A stretch of 64,000 bases of DNA from Pantoea agglomerans (GTDB taxonomy: Bacteria > Pseudomonadota > Gammaproteobacteria > Enterobacterales > Enterobacteriaceae): NCBI RefSeq assembly GCF_020149765.1, contig NZ_CP083808.1, positions 310,001 to 374,000 on the forward strand, read 5' to 3'. Numbering within the stretch: the first letter of the stretch is position 1; every line of letters begins with the position of its first letter. Positions 1-7,129 of this stretch are shown piece after piece. The notes beneath the pieces are model-generated. The model saw only the letters and a list, made by a program, of their open reading frames with translations, was not told where the DNA came from and made no database searches. The position numbers and the translations under genes are program-made.

Positions 1-64
1 TGCTGGCAAACGTCATTTTCTCTTCACCCTTCTTGACGACTACGTATTTAATTTCGACAGCCAT
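1..64 (-). CDS. yebG: YebG, SOS-induced small protein (5' end only)
   Basis: The first 21 codons are present, starting at the ATG at 64-62; the rest lies to the left of the window. The readable N-terminus (MAVEIKYVVVKKGEEKMTFA) matches my memory of E. coli YebG almost residue for residue. YebG is a small protein of unknown biochemical role induced by DNA damage. A strong ribosome binding site (GGAGGGG) lies just upstream of the ATG, and a LexA box lies 17 bp further up, which supports both the start and the identity. Confidence 0.9.
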   Translation of the reverse strand, partial: MAVEIKYVVVKKGEEKMTFAS

Positions 65-80
65 TTTTGCCCCTCCGATA

Positions 81-96
81 CTGTTAATATATACAG
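81..96 (-). promoter_or_regulatory. LexA (SOS) box of yebG
   Basis: The sequence CTGTTAATATATACAG fits the LexA operator CTG-N10-CAG with an AT-rich core. It lies 17 bp upstream of the yebG ATG, where LexA would block the promoter. It is also downstream of the SIR2-like gene, which is transcribed in the same direction, so yebG should have its own SOS promoter. Confidence 0.93.
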
Positions 97-169
97 TATA
101 TCCCTCATGCGGCCGGATTGCATCCTTTTTTCAAGGCGATTGTCTTAACAGGTGAAGAGCGATAATTCA

Positions 170-964
170 TTATGAAATCAGCTCGTTAAGGAAGTCTGCC
201 AGCGCCTTGCGCGGATCGTCCTCTTCCGAGACGATCATTTCAATGCCCCACTGCCCCAGCACCTCGCGCGCCACCGGATTGTTACGGTTGGTGAAGAGAT
301 AAGACTTTGGCCGCGCGGTCGCCAGACCGGTTCTGCCCCACATTTTGGTCAGCCGGTAAAACAAGAGGCGGATGTTAAAATCGCTGATGCTGTAGCCGAC
401 GAACAGCACCGAATTGCCCATCACGTCGTGGGTCAGTTTAATATCGAGCGGCGAATCGAAATAGAGACGTTCGAAGTAGCTGCTCTCATCCAGCACAATC
501 GAGGTATCGTCGTCGAAATCACCGTGCAGCTTGATGATATGCCGCTTGTCTTCGGTCAGCGCCACCAGGTCCGCCGCGTTGGCGACTTTGCTGTAGGGAA
601 CGCCGTGCGCCTCGTGCGCTGCTTCCAGCCAGCGGTCGTAATTGGTGGTGTAGATGCGGCTAAAGTTGCCCTGGGTAATCATGGTATGAATTTCTGAGGA
701 GCGGACATCAATGTCCGGCCGGTGCCACTCGCGATCCATCCAGCTGCGCAGCGGGCCAAGCGAACCTTTCTTCTGTTTGTAATACTCCGCCAGCGAAAGA
801 TGGGTGCCGTAGGTGTTGAATATTTTGGGATCGTAGCCCAGCTCATTCGCCAGATGGGCTATCAGCTCATGCCACTCCGGCAGCCCCAGATTGCGCGATA
901 TGCCCGCACCGGCGAACAGGATCAGTTTGCCGGAGTCGTAGGCGCGTTTTAGTTCAGGTTTCAT
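170..964 (-). CDS. SIR2-like NADase-type protein, candidate anti-phage effector (KomC-like)
   Basis: This 264-aa protein has the hallmarks of the SIR2-like fold used by bacterial abortive-infection NADases: AGAGIS at residues 18-23 (nucleotide-binding loop), TTNYD at 106-110, KLHGD at 145-149 with the expected catalytic His147, and GYS near 190. It has no signal peptide or membrane segment. Its ATG overlaps the stop of the HAM1-like gene by four bases (ATGA), so the two are translationally coupled. In Thoeris, DSR and Kongming systems such proteins deplete NAD+ once phage infection is sensed. By analogy I infer an NAD-consuming effector controlled by the HAM1-like partner. A non-defence SIR2_2-domain role cannot be excluded from sequence alone. 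Confidence 0.85.
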   Translation of the reverse strand: MKPELKRAYDSGKLILFAGAGISRNLGLPEWHELIAHLANELGYDPKIFNTYGTHLSLAEYYKQKKGSLGPLRSWMDREWHRPDIDVRSSEIHTMITQGNFSRIYTTNYDRWLEAAHEAHGVPYSKVANAADLVALTEDKRHIIKLHGDFDDDTSIVLDESSYFERLYFDSPLDIKLTHDVMGNSVLFVGYSISDFNIRLLFYRLTKMWGRTGLATARPKSYLFTNRNNPVAREVLGQWGIEMIVSEEDDPRKALADFLNELIS

Positions 965-1521
965 GCCACTCCTCGGGCGGTTTTCAGGAATTCGGCGAAG
1001 CGGTCGAGCGCCAGCTTTCGCATAGAGATCTCATTTTTCAGCTCGCCCATCTCGGCGAAGGTCTGGCTATGGCCTTCCGGAATAAAGACGCAGTCCCACT
1101 GAAATTCGCGCGGTCCGACGGGCTGGGCGGTGATGGTGCCACGAACTTCGCCGTGAAACTGGTACATTTTGCGTCCGTCGCAGTAGCCCAGCACGGTTTT
1201 CGCCGTGACCGCCTGGCTGTCGAGTCCCTGCACCAGCTTGGCGAAACGCTCCGCCTCTAGCCGGTTCCAGAAGATGCGCGTCAGCCCGGCCGGCAGGCCA
1301 TTCAGCCCATCAAGGTAGAGTCCGGTATGCTCGACAAAGAGCGGACGGCCGATAATGGAAAAGGCCTTAGTGAGTTTGTCGCGCACCAGCGCAATTTCGT
1401 TTTCCGTCTGGATTTCATCGATACGGCGGGCGATAGGCAGAACGTCGACGCCTACCGGTTCGAGGATTTTTCGTACCTCGGTCAGCTTATGCTCATTGGC
1501 TGACAGAAAGCGGATTTTCAT
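961..1521 (-). CDS. HAM1/RdgB-like nucleotide-binding protein, candidate dITP sensor (KomB-like)
   Basis: This 186-aa protein has the HAM1/ITPase family layout: SANEHK at residues 7-12 (usual T/SxNxxK), a central VEHTGL at 63-68, WDCVFIPEG late in the protein (usual GYDPIFxPxG) and KNEISMRKLAL near the C-terminus (usual KNxISHRxxAL). Family enzymes hydrolyse dITP/XTP to monophosphates. Here the catalytic Asp of the (D/E)D(T/S)GL motif is His65 and the His of the SHR base-binding motif is Met. It may therefore bind a nucleotide without turning it over. It is the first gene of the operon, with a weak AAAGG ribosome site and ATGA coupling to the SIR2-like gene. A residual pyrophosphatase activity is possible. 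Confidence 0.85.
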   Translation of the reverse strand: MKIRFLSANEHKLTEVRKILEPVGVDVLPIARRIDEIQTENEIALVRDKLTKAFSIIGRPLFVEHTGLYLDGLNGLPAGLTRIFWNRLEAERFAKLVQGLDSQAVTAKTVLGYCDGRKMYQFHGEVRGTITAQPVGPREFQWDCVFIPEGHSQTFAEMGELKNEISMRKLALDRFAEFLKTARGVA

Positions 1522-1786
1522 TGCAAGCCTTTAAATTATTCTGTTTTAGCGGATAAAGAGGCGTTATCAGCGGGTTATCCTGTTTTTAAACTTCCGCCGT
1601 CATTATAAAAACGGCGTGGACGATTGAGTAGAGTCTAGCTGACACCACTTAAGGGCTAAAGGATATCTCACCTGCAGGCCCTGGACAGGCGACAGGAAAG
1701 CAGGTTTTTTGACGGGAAAGGCAGAGTCACTGCATCAGCGGCCTGTCACTTCGGTTGCAGTAGTGCAGCCTGGCCCGGCCGTTTAT

Positions 1787-1972
1787 TCAGCTGCCGTCGC
1801 GCTCGTCCGGCCGCCGCCTGACCAGAGCAAGCTGATAGAGATTATTTCGGTCAATCCACCTGCCGCAGCTCAAGCAGACAGCGCCGTGAGGGGTATGTTT
1901 TTCATCATTTTGCAGGGTGTACTGGAAACGGCGCTCTCCACACTGTTGGCACCGGATCTTAACTCGGCCCAT
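1787..1972 (-). CDS. small zinc-ribbon protein
   Basis: This 61-aa protein has two CxxC pairs (CQQC near residues 8-11 and CLSC near 33-36), a classic four-cysteine zinc ribbon. It ends in a basic tail and resembles small enterobacterial zinc-ribbon proteins of the ECs_2282 type, as far as I recall them. The ATG is preceded by TGGAG about 8 bases upstream. It is transcribed in the same direction as the HAM1/SIR2 pair but is separated from it by 265 bp. That gap holds no gene, only a short CGCCGT/ACGGCG inverted repeat at 1595-1616. A longer plus-strand frame overlaps it but has a composition unlike a protein. Confidence 0.6.
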   Translation of the reverse strand: MGRVKIRCQQCGERRFQYTLQNDEKHTPHGAVCLSCGRWIDRNNLYQLALVRRRPDERDGS

Positions 1973-2394
1973 AGGGAGACTCCATCAAGGTTAATTAAGC
2001 TGTGGGCTAATCCTGGCACCTTTCGCCAGTTGAGCCAGCAGCCAGGCAAATTAACTTTTCGGCCTTCCGATCTTCCGCTGCATCAAGCGACGGCCGCTCT
2101 GCGCAGGCTGGCCGGAAAAAACTTCAACCTGACTTATTAAAAACCCACTCTAACCCCGCATCAGAGCGCATTCCACAAGGAATGCCGACCTCGATCGCCC
2201 TCGCCCCACGCTGAAACAGGCAGGTTATAATCCCGAATGAATTAATTAAATTAAAACAAAAACCTAAATGTAGATAATTTTATAACAGAAACAGATGTTC
2301 TGAGGTAAACCACACGCTGTTAACTCCCGAGACAGAGGATTACACTGATGATGCTGTTTAATTAAATAACGGTTAACTAAAGAGGGAGTGAAAA

Positions 2395-2727
2395 ATGGCT
2401 TTAAACGCTTCAGACTCAGCGCAGCTGGACGCCTGCACCAAACAGGTAGCGGATCTCCAGACGCAGTTAGATAAGCAGAAAACGCTCAGTGAGCTTTACC
2501 GGAACGAGATCCTTACCGACAGTGAGTTCCTGGGATTTACGATAGAAATCTTCGATAAAATTCAGGCCTCCATCAACAGCGGCGTGATTAATACCATGCC
2601 GGTTGAAGAGCAGCGCCAGCTGCAGGAAACCCTGGTTTACGTTAAAGAGCGGCAGGCAGCCGATAAACTGTATCGCAAAGAAGGCGATCCAGAACCACGA
2701 ACGTACGAAGAGTACCGTAATCCGTAA
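2395..2727 (+). CDS. small coiled-coil protein of unknown function
   Basis: This 110-aa soluble protein is not one I recognise. Residues 10-40 and 75-95 are rich in Gln, Lys, Glu and Leu and look helical or coiled-coil; the C-terminus is charged (GDPEPRTYEEYRNP). There is no signal peptide, membrane segment or cysteine pattern. A good ribosome site (GAGGGAG) is seven bases upstream of the ATG, and the preceding region is AT-rich with promoter-like sequence. This supports a real, separately transcribed gene. Its AT-richer composition compared with flanking operons is compatible with acquired DNA. Confidence 0.65.
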   Translation: MALNASDSAQLDACTKQVADLQTQLDKQKTLSELYRNEILTDSEFLGFTIEIFDKIQASINSGVINTMPVEEQRQLQETLVYVKERQAADKLYRKEGDPEPRTYEEYRNP

Positions 2728-3385
2728 TAATGAATAGTTTTATGATAAGCCGCCCATAGTGAAGTGAACCTGAATATTGAACACTTTATTAACTGGCGAC
2801 TGACATGGCCTGAGCTCAAGACTGCACCGGGCTCAGGCCGTTTAGTTTGGCTGGATTCGTTCGTTGTAGTAGCCACCTCCACCCTACCATACGCATCACG
2901 CTTAGCCGGTTCGACTGCATGCCTCGGTCGCCCCCCTCTCGTGAACGCTGATGGCGTCGGTGATTCTCGACAAACCTGAGTTCAGTGCCTCACTGACAGT
3001 TATCTCGTGCCCGCTGAATAAAGCTTTTGGCATTTTCTCGTTAGGCTTAGCTGGTCTATCGATTACTGCTCAAAGCCCGTCGCCAGCTTCAAAAGACTGC
3101 TTATAAATAGCCCTTTAGTCAGAGTCGGTTGTTCCGCGTCCCGTCCTGGTCGGCAATGCTGATACAGTTTCGTATACCTGCCGCTATGAATTGTTCAATG
3201 ACTTCCTGACGTGTTTTCAGCTCCCCAGATGCTGGCCGCCGCGCTCCCGCTTTCTCACGTATTCACCACGAGGGCATCAGGCATCTATTGTCTGGTGATT
3301 TGATTTATGCAAAAAAACAGAGGAAAATACGCACAAACCATAGGGATTAAGGTCATATTTTGGCCGTTGATAGAAGGAATTATGG
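2728..3385. other. 658-bp stretch without a convincing gene
   Basis: No complete gene could be found on either strand. The segment 3119-3262 on the minus strand keeps a 47-codon open stretch with protein-like composition (including ELKTRQEVIEQF and GIRNCISIADQDGT). It is entered directly after a stop and lacks a normal start codon, so it reads like the tail of a decayed gene. The T6SS effector cassette begins immediately after this segment. Its presence suggests a recombination boundary, but no transposase remnant or flanking repeat was recognised. Confidence 0.4.
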
Positions 3386-3989
3386 ATGAATCCTTGTAAC
3401 AGGACTCTGCTGACCGGTGTCGTTCTGCTTCTTACCGGCTCCCCCATCGCTTTTGCTGGCACTATCGAAGCCATCAACCATACCAAATGGGCGATTAACC
3501 ATTTCAGCGTTAACGGACAGTCCGGGCTGGATGCTATTGGCCCCTTTCAGGGAGGGGGTGGAGGATGCTGTTACCACGCACCGCCATTATGGAAACCCGG
3601 CATAACTGTAAAGGTAGACTGGGAAACAGGCGTGGGATCATCGGAAGGTTTTCCCGGATTCCAGGACAGGGAAAAATATCTGGCATGGGTAAAAAAACTT
3701 GAGACCCAAAAAAAACAGCATTCACGCATGATTCCCCTCCCGCCCTATACGTCCACAGAAAAAACCTGCGGCATCACTGTGCATTTCCTGCCCTGCGATC
3801 AGGTAAAAGTGACGACCAGCTGCGCCGATTACGGCAGTCCGGCTTATCCGGTTAACTACCCCATTCAGATGAAGGAGCCTGCCGTATGTCCGAAGTGAAC
3901 AATGCTCCGGTCTGGTATCCACCGTCCTTCCCGGAGCAGGGTCGGCTTCCCTCTGTTGCCTCTTTGACCCGGAAAACCGCCACCGCCAG
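3347..3989 (+). repeat. tandem duplication, copy 1 (immunity gene plus effector head)
   Basis: This ~645-bp unit runs from TTAAGGTCATATTTTGG through the first DUF3304 gene and into the first ~30 codons of the effector gene. It is repeated directly downstream from 3990. The ATGs of the two immunity genes are 645 bp apart. Both copies share the leader, the ribosome site (AGAAGGAATT), long near-identical 5' and 3' parts of the immunity gene, and the effector head. They differ mainly in the middle of the immunity gene. Confidence 0.85.
3386..3898 (+). CDS. DUF3304 protein, probable periplasmic T6SS lipase immunity protein (copy 1)
   Basis: This 170-aa protein has a Sec signal peptide ending near AFA (residues 22-24) and no lipobox, so a soluble periplasmic product is expected. 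The mature part carries GGGGGCCY and a Cys-rich C-terminal half (CGITVHFLPCDQ...SCADYG), the DUF3304 pattern commonly encoded beside DUF2235 (Tle1-type) phospholipases. The start is the ATG at 3386, preceded by AAGGA; an ATG five bases upstream is out of frame and soon stops. It ends inside a truncated effector start, making it an orphan immunity gene. An immunity role is inferred from location and periplasmic targeting. Confidence 0.8.
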   Translation: MNPCNRTLLTGVVLLLTGSPIAFAGTIEAINHTKWAINHFSVNGQSGLDAIGPFQGGGGGCCYHAPPLWKPGITVKVDWETGVGSSEGFPGFQDREKYLAWVKKLETQKKQHSRMIPLPPYTSTEKTCGITVHFLPCDQVKVTTSCADYGSPAYPVNYPIQMKEPAVCPK

Positions 3990-3993
3990 TTAA
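3886..3993 (+). pseudogene. truncated duplicate of the Tle1 effector start
   Basis: The 35-codon frame starting at 3886 reproduces the first ~30 residues of the full effector at 4591 (MSEVNNAPVWYPPSFPEQGR and on), then runs into TATAS and a stop at 3991. It overlaps the first immunity gene by 13 bases, exactly as the complete pair does. This is a remnant of an effector head carried by the tandem duplication and cannot encode an enzyme. Confidence 0.88.
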
Positions 3994-4680
3994 GGCCATA
4001 TTTTGACCCTGAATATAGAAGGAATTATGGATGAATCCTTGTGACAGGACCCTGCTGACCCTTGTCGTTCTGCTTATTACCGGCTCCCCTATCGCTTTTG
4101 CTAACACTATCGAAGCCATCAACCATACCAAATGGGCGATTAACTATTTCAGCGTTAACGGACAGTCCGGGCTGGATACTATAGGCCCCTTTCAGGGAGG
4201 GGGTGGAGGATGCTGTTACCGCGCACCGCCATTATGGAAACCCGGCATGACCGTCAGGGTAGACTGGGAAACAGGTCTGGGTAGCACTCTTGATATGACA
4301 GAACCAAAACCCACTCCACCCAATACCAGAGGGATGTCTCAAAAAGAGAGAAATCGTGCATGGGATGAGTACAGTGATAAAAACAGGGAATGGTTCGCAA
4401 AAATCAGGCGGATGAAAAAACAGCATTCACGCATGATTCCCCTCCCGCCCTATACGTCCACAGAAAAAACCTGCGGCATCACCGTGCATTTCCTGCCCTG
4501 CGATCAGGTAAAAGTGACGACCAGCTGCGCCGATTACGGCAGTCCGGCTTATCCGGTTAACTACCCCATTCAGATGAAGGAGCCTGCCGTATGTCCGAAA
4601 TGAACAATGCTCCGGTCTGGTATCCACCGTCCTTCCCGGAGCAGGGTCGGCTTCCCTCTGTTGCCTCTTTGACCAGGAAA
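3990..4680 (+). repeat. tandem duplication, copy 2 (immunity gene plus start of intact effector)
   Basis: The second copy of the unit begins at TTAAGGCCATATTTTGA and continues through the second DUF3304 gene into the intact effector gene. Identity to copy 1 is lost after about codon 30 of the effector (ASLTRK). The central part of the immunity gene is longer than in copy 1 and quite different, suggesting divergence by recombination with another allele rather than simple copying. Confidence 0.85.
4031..4603 (+). CDS. DUF3304 protein, probable cognate immunity protein of the Tle1 effector (copy 2)
   Basis: This 190-aa protein has the same architecture as copy 1: a Sec signal peptide cleaved near AFA, the GGGGGCCY segment and a nearly identical Cys-rich C-terminal third. 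The middle (about residues 88-135) is different and charged, with a KERNRAWDEYSDKNREWF-type helical segment replacing the shorter stretch of copy 1. The last 13 bases overlap the start of the intact effector gene, so this copy is the likely partner. Periplasmic location fits a phospholipase delivered into the periplasm by neighbouring cells. The immunity function is inferred. Confidence 0.82.
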   Translation: MNPCDRTLLTLVVLLITGSPIAFANTIEAINHTKWAINYFSVNGQSGLDTIGPFQGGGGGCCYRAPPLWKPGMTVRVDWETGLGSTLDMTEPKPTPPNTRGMSQKERNRAWDEYSDKNREWFAKIRRMKKQHSRMIPLPPYTSTEKTCGITVHFLPCDQVKVTTSCADYGSPAYPVNYPIQMKEPAVCPK

Positions 4681-7038
4681 AACTGTCACCAGCAGGACAG
4701 CCAGGAGCGGGCTTACCATAACGAACTCTGTCTTGCCGCAAACCGCCGGGTCACGCCGCCCTGCTGCAAAACCCTGCATATCAGCCTGTTCTTTGACGGC
4801 ACTGGCAACAACCTCAATCACGACCTCAACATCGCAGACCCCAAACACCCAACCAATATCGCCCGCCTGTTTCGCGCCACCGTAGGCCAGGGATATGCCG
4901 CCGGTCTGGCAGATGACATGTCACTGACAGACTTTCCGGAGACCGCCGGTAATAAGTATTACAAGTACTATATGCCCGGCGTCGGTACGCCGTTCCCGGA
5001 GATTATGGACCTTGACTTCACCATGGGCGGGTTGGCCTTCGCCTCTCACGGGGAAGACAGGATTAACTGGGGACTGCTGCGTATCATTGATGCGCTGCGA
5101 CGTACCACCGGCCTCGGTAAAATGGACGACGGAGAATGTTGGGCGTCGGTTCAGGCCATGTCCAGCTCTATGATGTCCTTCGGACTGACCGGCAGCAGTA
5201 ACCGCTACATCGAGTTTCAGCGCCTTCTCAAATCCCCGCAGCTACACAGCAGGCTGAGGGCAGCGCTTAATCCGGGTGAACCAGGAAAAGTCAGGCTGCT
5301 GGGTATTAAGCTATATATTTACGGGTTTTCGCGGGGAGCCGCGGCGGCACGCGCCTTTGTCAGCTGGCTCAGCGAACTGCTTCCCGCCCCACAGGAAGGA
5401 CAGGATAAACCGGAGCAGTGCCTGATGGCCGGCGACCTGAAAATCCCTCTCAGTGTTGAGTTTCTCGGCCTGCTCGATACCGTCGCATCTGTCGGAATAC
5501 CGCATATTGCACCGATTGCCGAAGGGCATATGGGCTGGGCTGACGGCAATCAGGAACTGCCGGAGGAAAAAAAATATGGCGGACTAATAAAGCACGGTGT
5601 GCATCTGGTTTCCGCTCACGAGCAGCGTCTCTGTTTTCCTCTGGACTCCATCCGTCGCACCGATGGCACCTACCCAGCCCGCTTCGTCGAGGTACTCTAT
5701 CCCGGCATGCACTCCGACCTCGGCGGCGGCTATCCGCCGGGGGACCAGGGCAAGGCGAACGGGGCAGACGATGCCTTGCTGCTGTCACAGATTGCCCTGC
5801 ATGATATATACGCCGCCGCTTTCGCCGCCGGTGCGCCGTTAAAGGTTCCCCCCGAAGCCATTCCTGAAGCGTTGAAAAAAGATCGGTGGCGCGAATTGCC
5901 GCCTGATGTTTTGCAGGAGTTTGCAGTAGATAAAACGCTAACAGCTCGTTTCAATGCCTGGCGCACCCTGACCCTTAACCTCACCGCTCCAGAGGAAAAT
6001 ACCTGCCCAGAACTGGCCTCACAGTTCACCCCCACCAGCGCTCCTGTGCCACTTGAAAGCGCCATGGAAACCCAGGTGGCCTGGCTGACTGCCTGGCGAA
6101 TCGGTCGTTATGCCACAGGAACCTATAAAACACAGCGTTTTTACCGCGATGCTGCCGCCAACGGCCTGGATGCCGATAGTGACCTGAAGGTTCGCAAGGC
6201 ACATGAACAAGAGCGGGCAGATAAACAGAAAACCGTAGAAAATGAACGCAAAAACGAGTTAATCAACGCGCCCAAAGGCAGCTTTATCCTGCTGCCTCAG
6301 GGACCGAAAGACTTCGATGCCGCGCTCGGTCAGACCCAGCTTCGGCAGGGGGCTGAAGAGTTCAGGGAGGATTACTGGGAACTGCGGCGGGATAGTACGC
6401 AAACATGGTATTACGAACCCCTTTACGCGCTGAAAAATACCCTGTACCTGCTGAACACTGACGATGAATACGCAGAGTGGCTGCGCATGAAAACCGCCGG
6501 TGAATCCCGGCTGAAAGTGCTGTTTCCTGAAACCGGCGAAGCTGGTAACGCAGATCATCCGGCTGGTCTTGTCCGGGCGCTATTTGACGATCAGATCCAT
6601 GATTCACGGGCATGGTTCATGCACAATGCCTTTGGTTCCCGCGAACCCTGGGGCGGTTACTTCCGTTACCGGATGGTCTATTTCGGCGATAACTGCAACA
6701 AATTGCTTTCACCTCTTATCGTGGCCGGCTGGGTGGCAGGTGCCGCCACGCTGGCAGGTGGTGTCGCTCTTGCCATCAGGCAGAAAAGCGTTCCGGGAAA
6801 AATATTGAGCGTCGCCGGAGCCTTCGGTGCCATTAGTCTGGAAGTGGAAGCTATTGATATTCTGTCTGGAAAACCGATTTCCATGCTACCTGACACAGAG
6901 CTGTTAAGATCCTTCACTCAGCAACCAGGTGTGGCTGTCGCTCGGCAAAAAACCGCTATGGCTGAGCAGTATCTCGCACAGCAAAAGGCTGCGATTAACC
7001 CCAGCTGGCTGGAGCGAGCAGAGGCAACCATAAAATAA
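4591..7038 (+). CDS. Tle1-family (DUF2235) T6SS phospholipase effector
   Basis: This 815-aa protein has the DUF2235 alpha/beta-hydrolase signature: FFDGTGNN at residues 67-74, the nucleophile elbow GFSRG at 245-249 (Ser247), LLDTVAS with the candidate acid Asp296, and PGMHSDLGGGY with candidate His374. Tle1 enzymes are phospholipases secreted by type VI systems to attack competitor membranes. A hydrophobic segment near 705-730 is rich in Ala/Gly/Val and could associate with membranes. The N-terminus has no signal peptide, as expected for T6SS cargo. The gene overlaps its upstream immunity gene by 13 bases. No VgrG, PAAR or T6SS structural gene occurs in the window, so delivery must use components encoded elsewhere. 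Confidence 0.9.
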   Translation: MSEMNNAPVWYPPSFPEQGRLPSVASLTRKNCHQQDSQERAYHNELCLAANRRVTPPCCKTLHISLFFDGTGNNLNHDLNIADPKHPTNIARLFRATVGQGYAAGLADDMSLTDFPETAGNKYYKYYMPGVGTPFPEIMDLDFTMGGLAFASHGEDRINWGLLRIIDALRRTTGLGKMDDGECWASVQAMSSSMMSFGLTGSSNRYIEFQRLLKSPQLHSRLRAALNPGEPGKVRLLGIKLYIYGFSRGAAAARAFVSWLSELLPAPQEGQDKPEQCLMAGDLKIPLSVEFLGLLDTVASVGIPHIAPIAEGHMGWADGNQELPEEKKYGGLIKHGVHLVSAHEQRLCFPLDSIRRTDGTYPARFVEVLYPGMHSDLGGGYPPGDQGKANGADDALLLSQIALHDIYAAAFAAGAPLKVPPEAIPEALKKDRWRELPPDVLQEFAVDKTLTARFNAWRTLTLNLTAPEENTCPELASQFTPTSAPVPLESAMETQVAWLTAWRIGRYATGTYKTQRFYRDAAANGLDADSDLKVRKAHEQERADKQKTVENERKNELINAPKGSFILLPQGPKDFDAALGQTQLRQGAEEFREDYWELRRDSTQTWYYEPLYALKNTLYLLNTDDEYAEWLRMKTAGESRLKVLFPETGEAGNADHPAGLVRALFDDQIHDSRAWFMHNAFGSREPWGGYFRYRMVYFGDNCNKLLSPLIVAGWVAGAATLAGGVALAIRQKSVPGKILSVAGAFGAISLEVEAIDILSGKPISMLPDTELLRSFTQQPGVAVARQKTAMAEQYLAQQKAAINPSWLERAEATIK

Positions 7039-7129
7039 CCCCTATTTACCCCAACGCCCGAAGCCACCTTCACTTCAATACAAGCGGCTTTTTCGCTGGC
7101 AAGGCGACGATGCCAGCGCCGCCCCTGCT

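Noticed and set aside
1709..2140. 143-codon plus-strand frame opposite the zinc-ribbon gene
   Set aside because: Low-complexity, Pro/Ala/Leu-rich translation without recognisable domain; the opposite strand has two CxxC pairs and a ribosome site.
1522..2394. KomA-like adenosine deaminase upstream of the HAM1-like gene
   Set aside because: Both strands were examined; only a 61-aa zinc ribbon is present, with no deaminase motifs.
2728..3385. insertion sequence remnant
   Set aside because: No transposase motif, terminal repeats or target duplication could be recognised.
4591..7038. full T6SS cluster around the effector
   Set aside because: No VgrG, Hcp, PAAR, TssB/C or other structural gene in the window.
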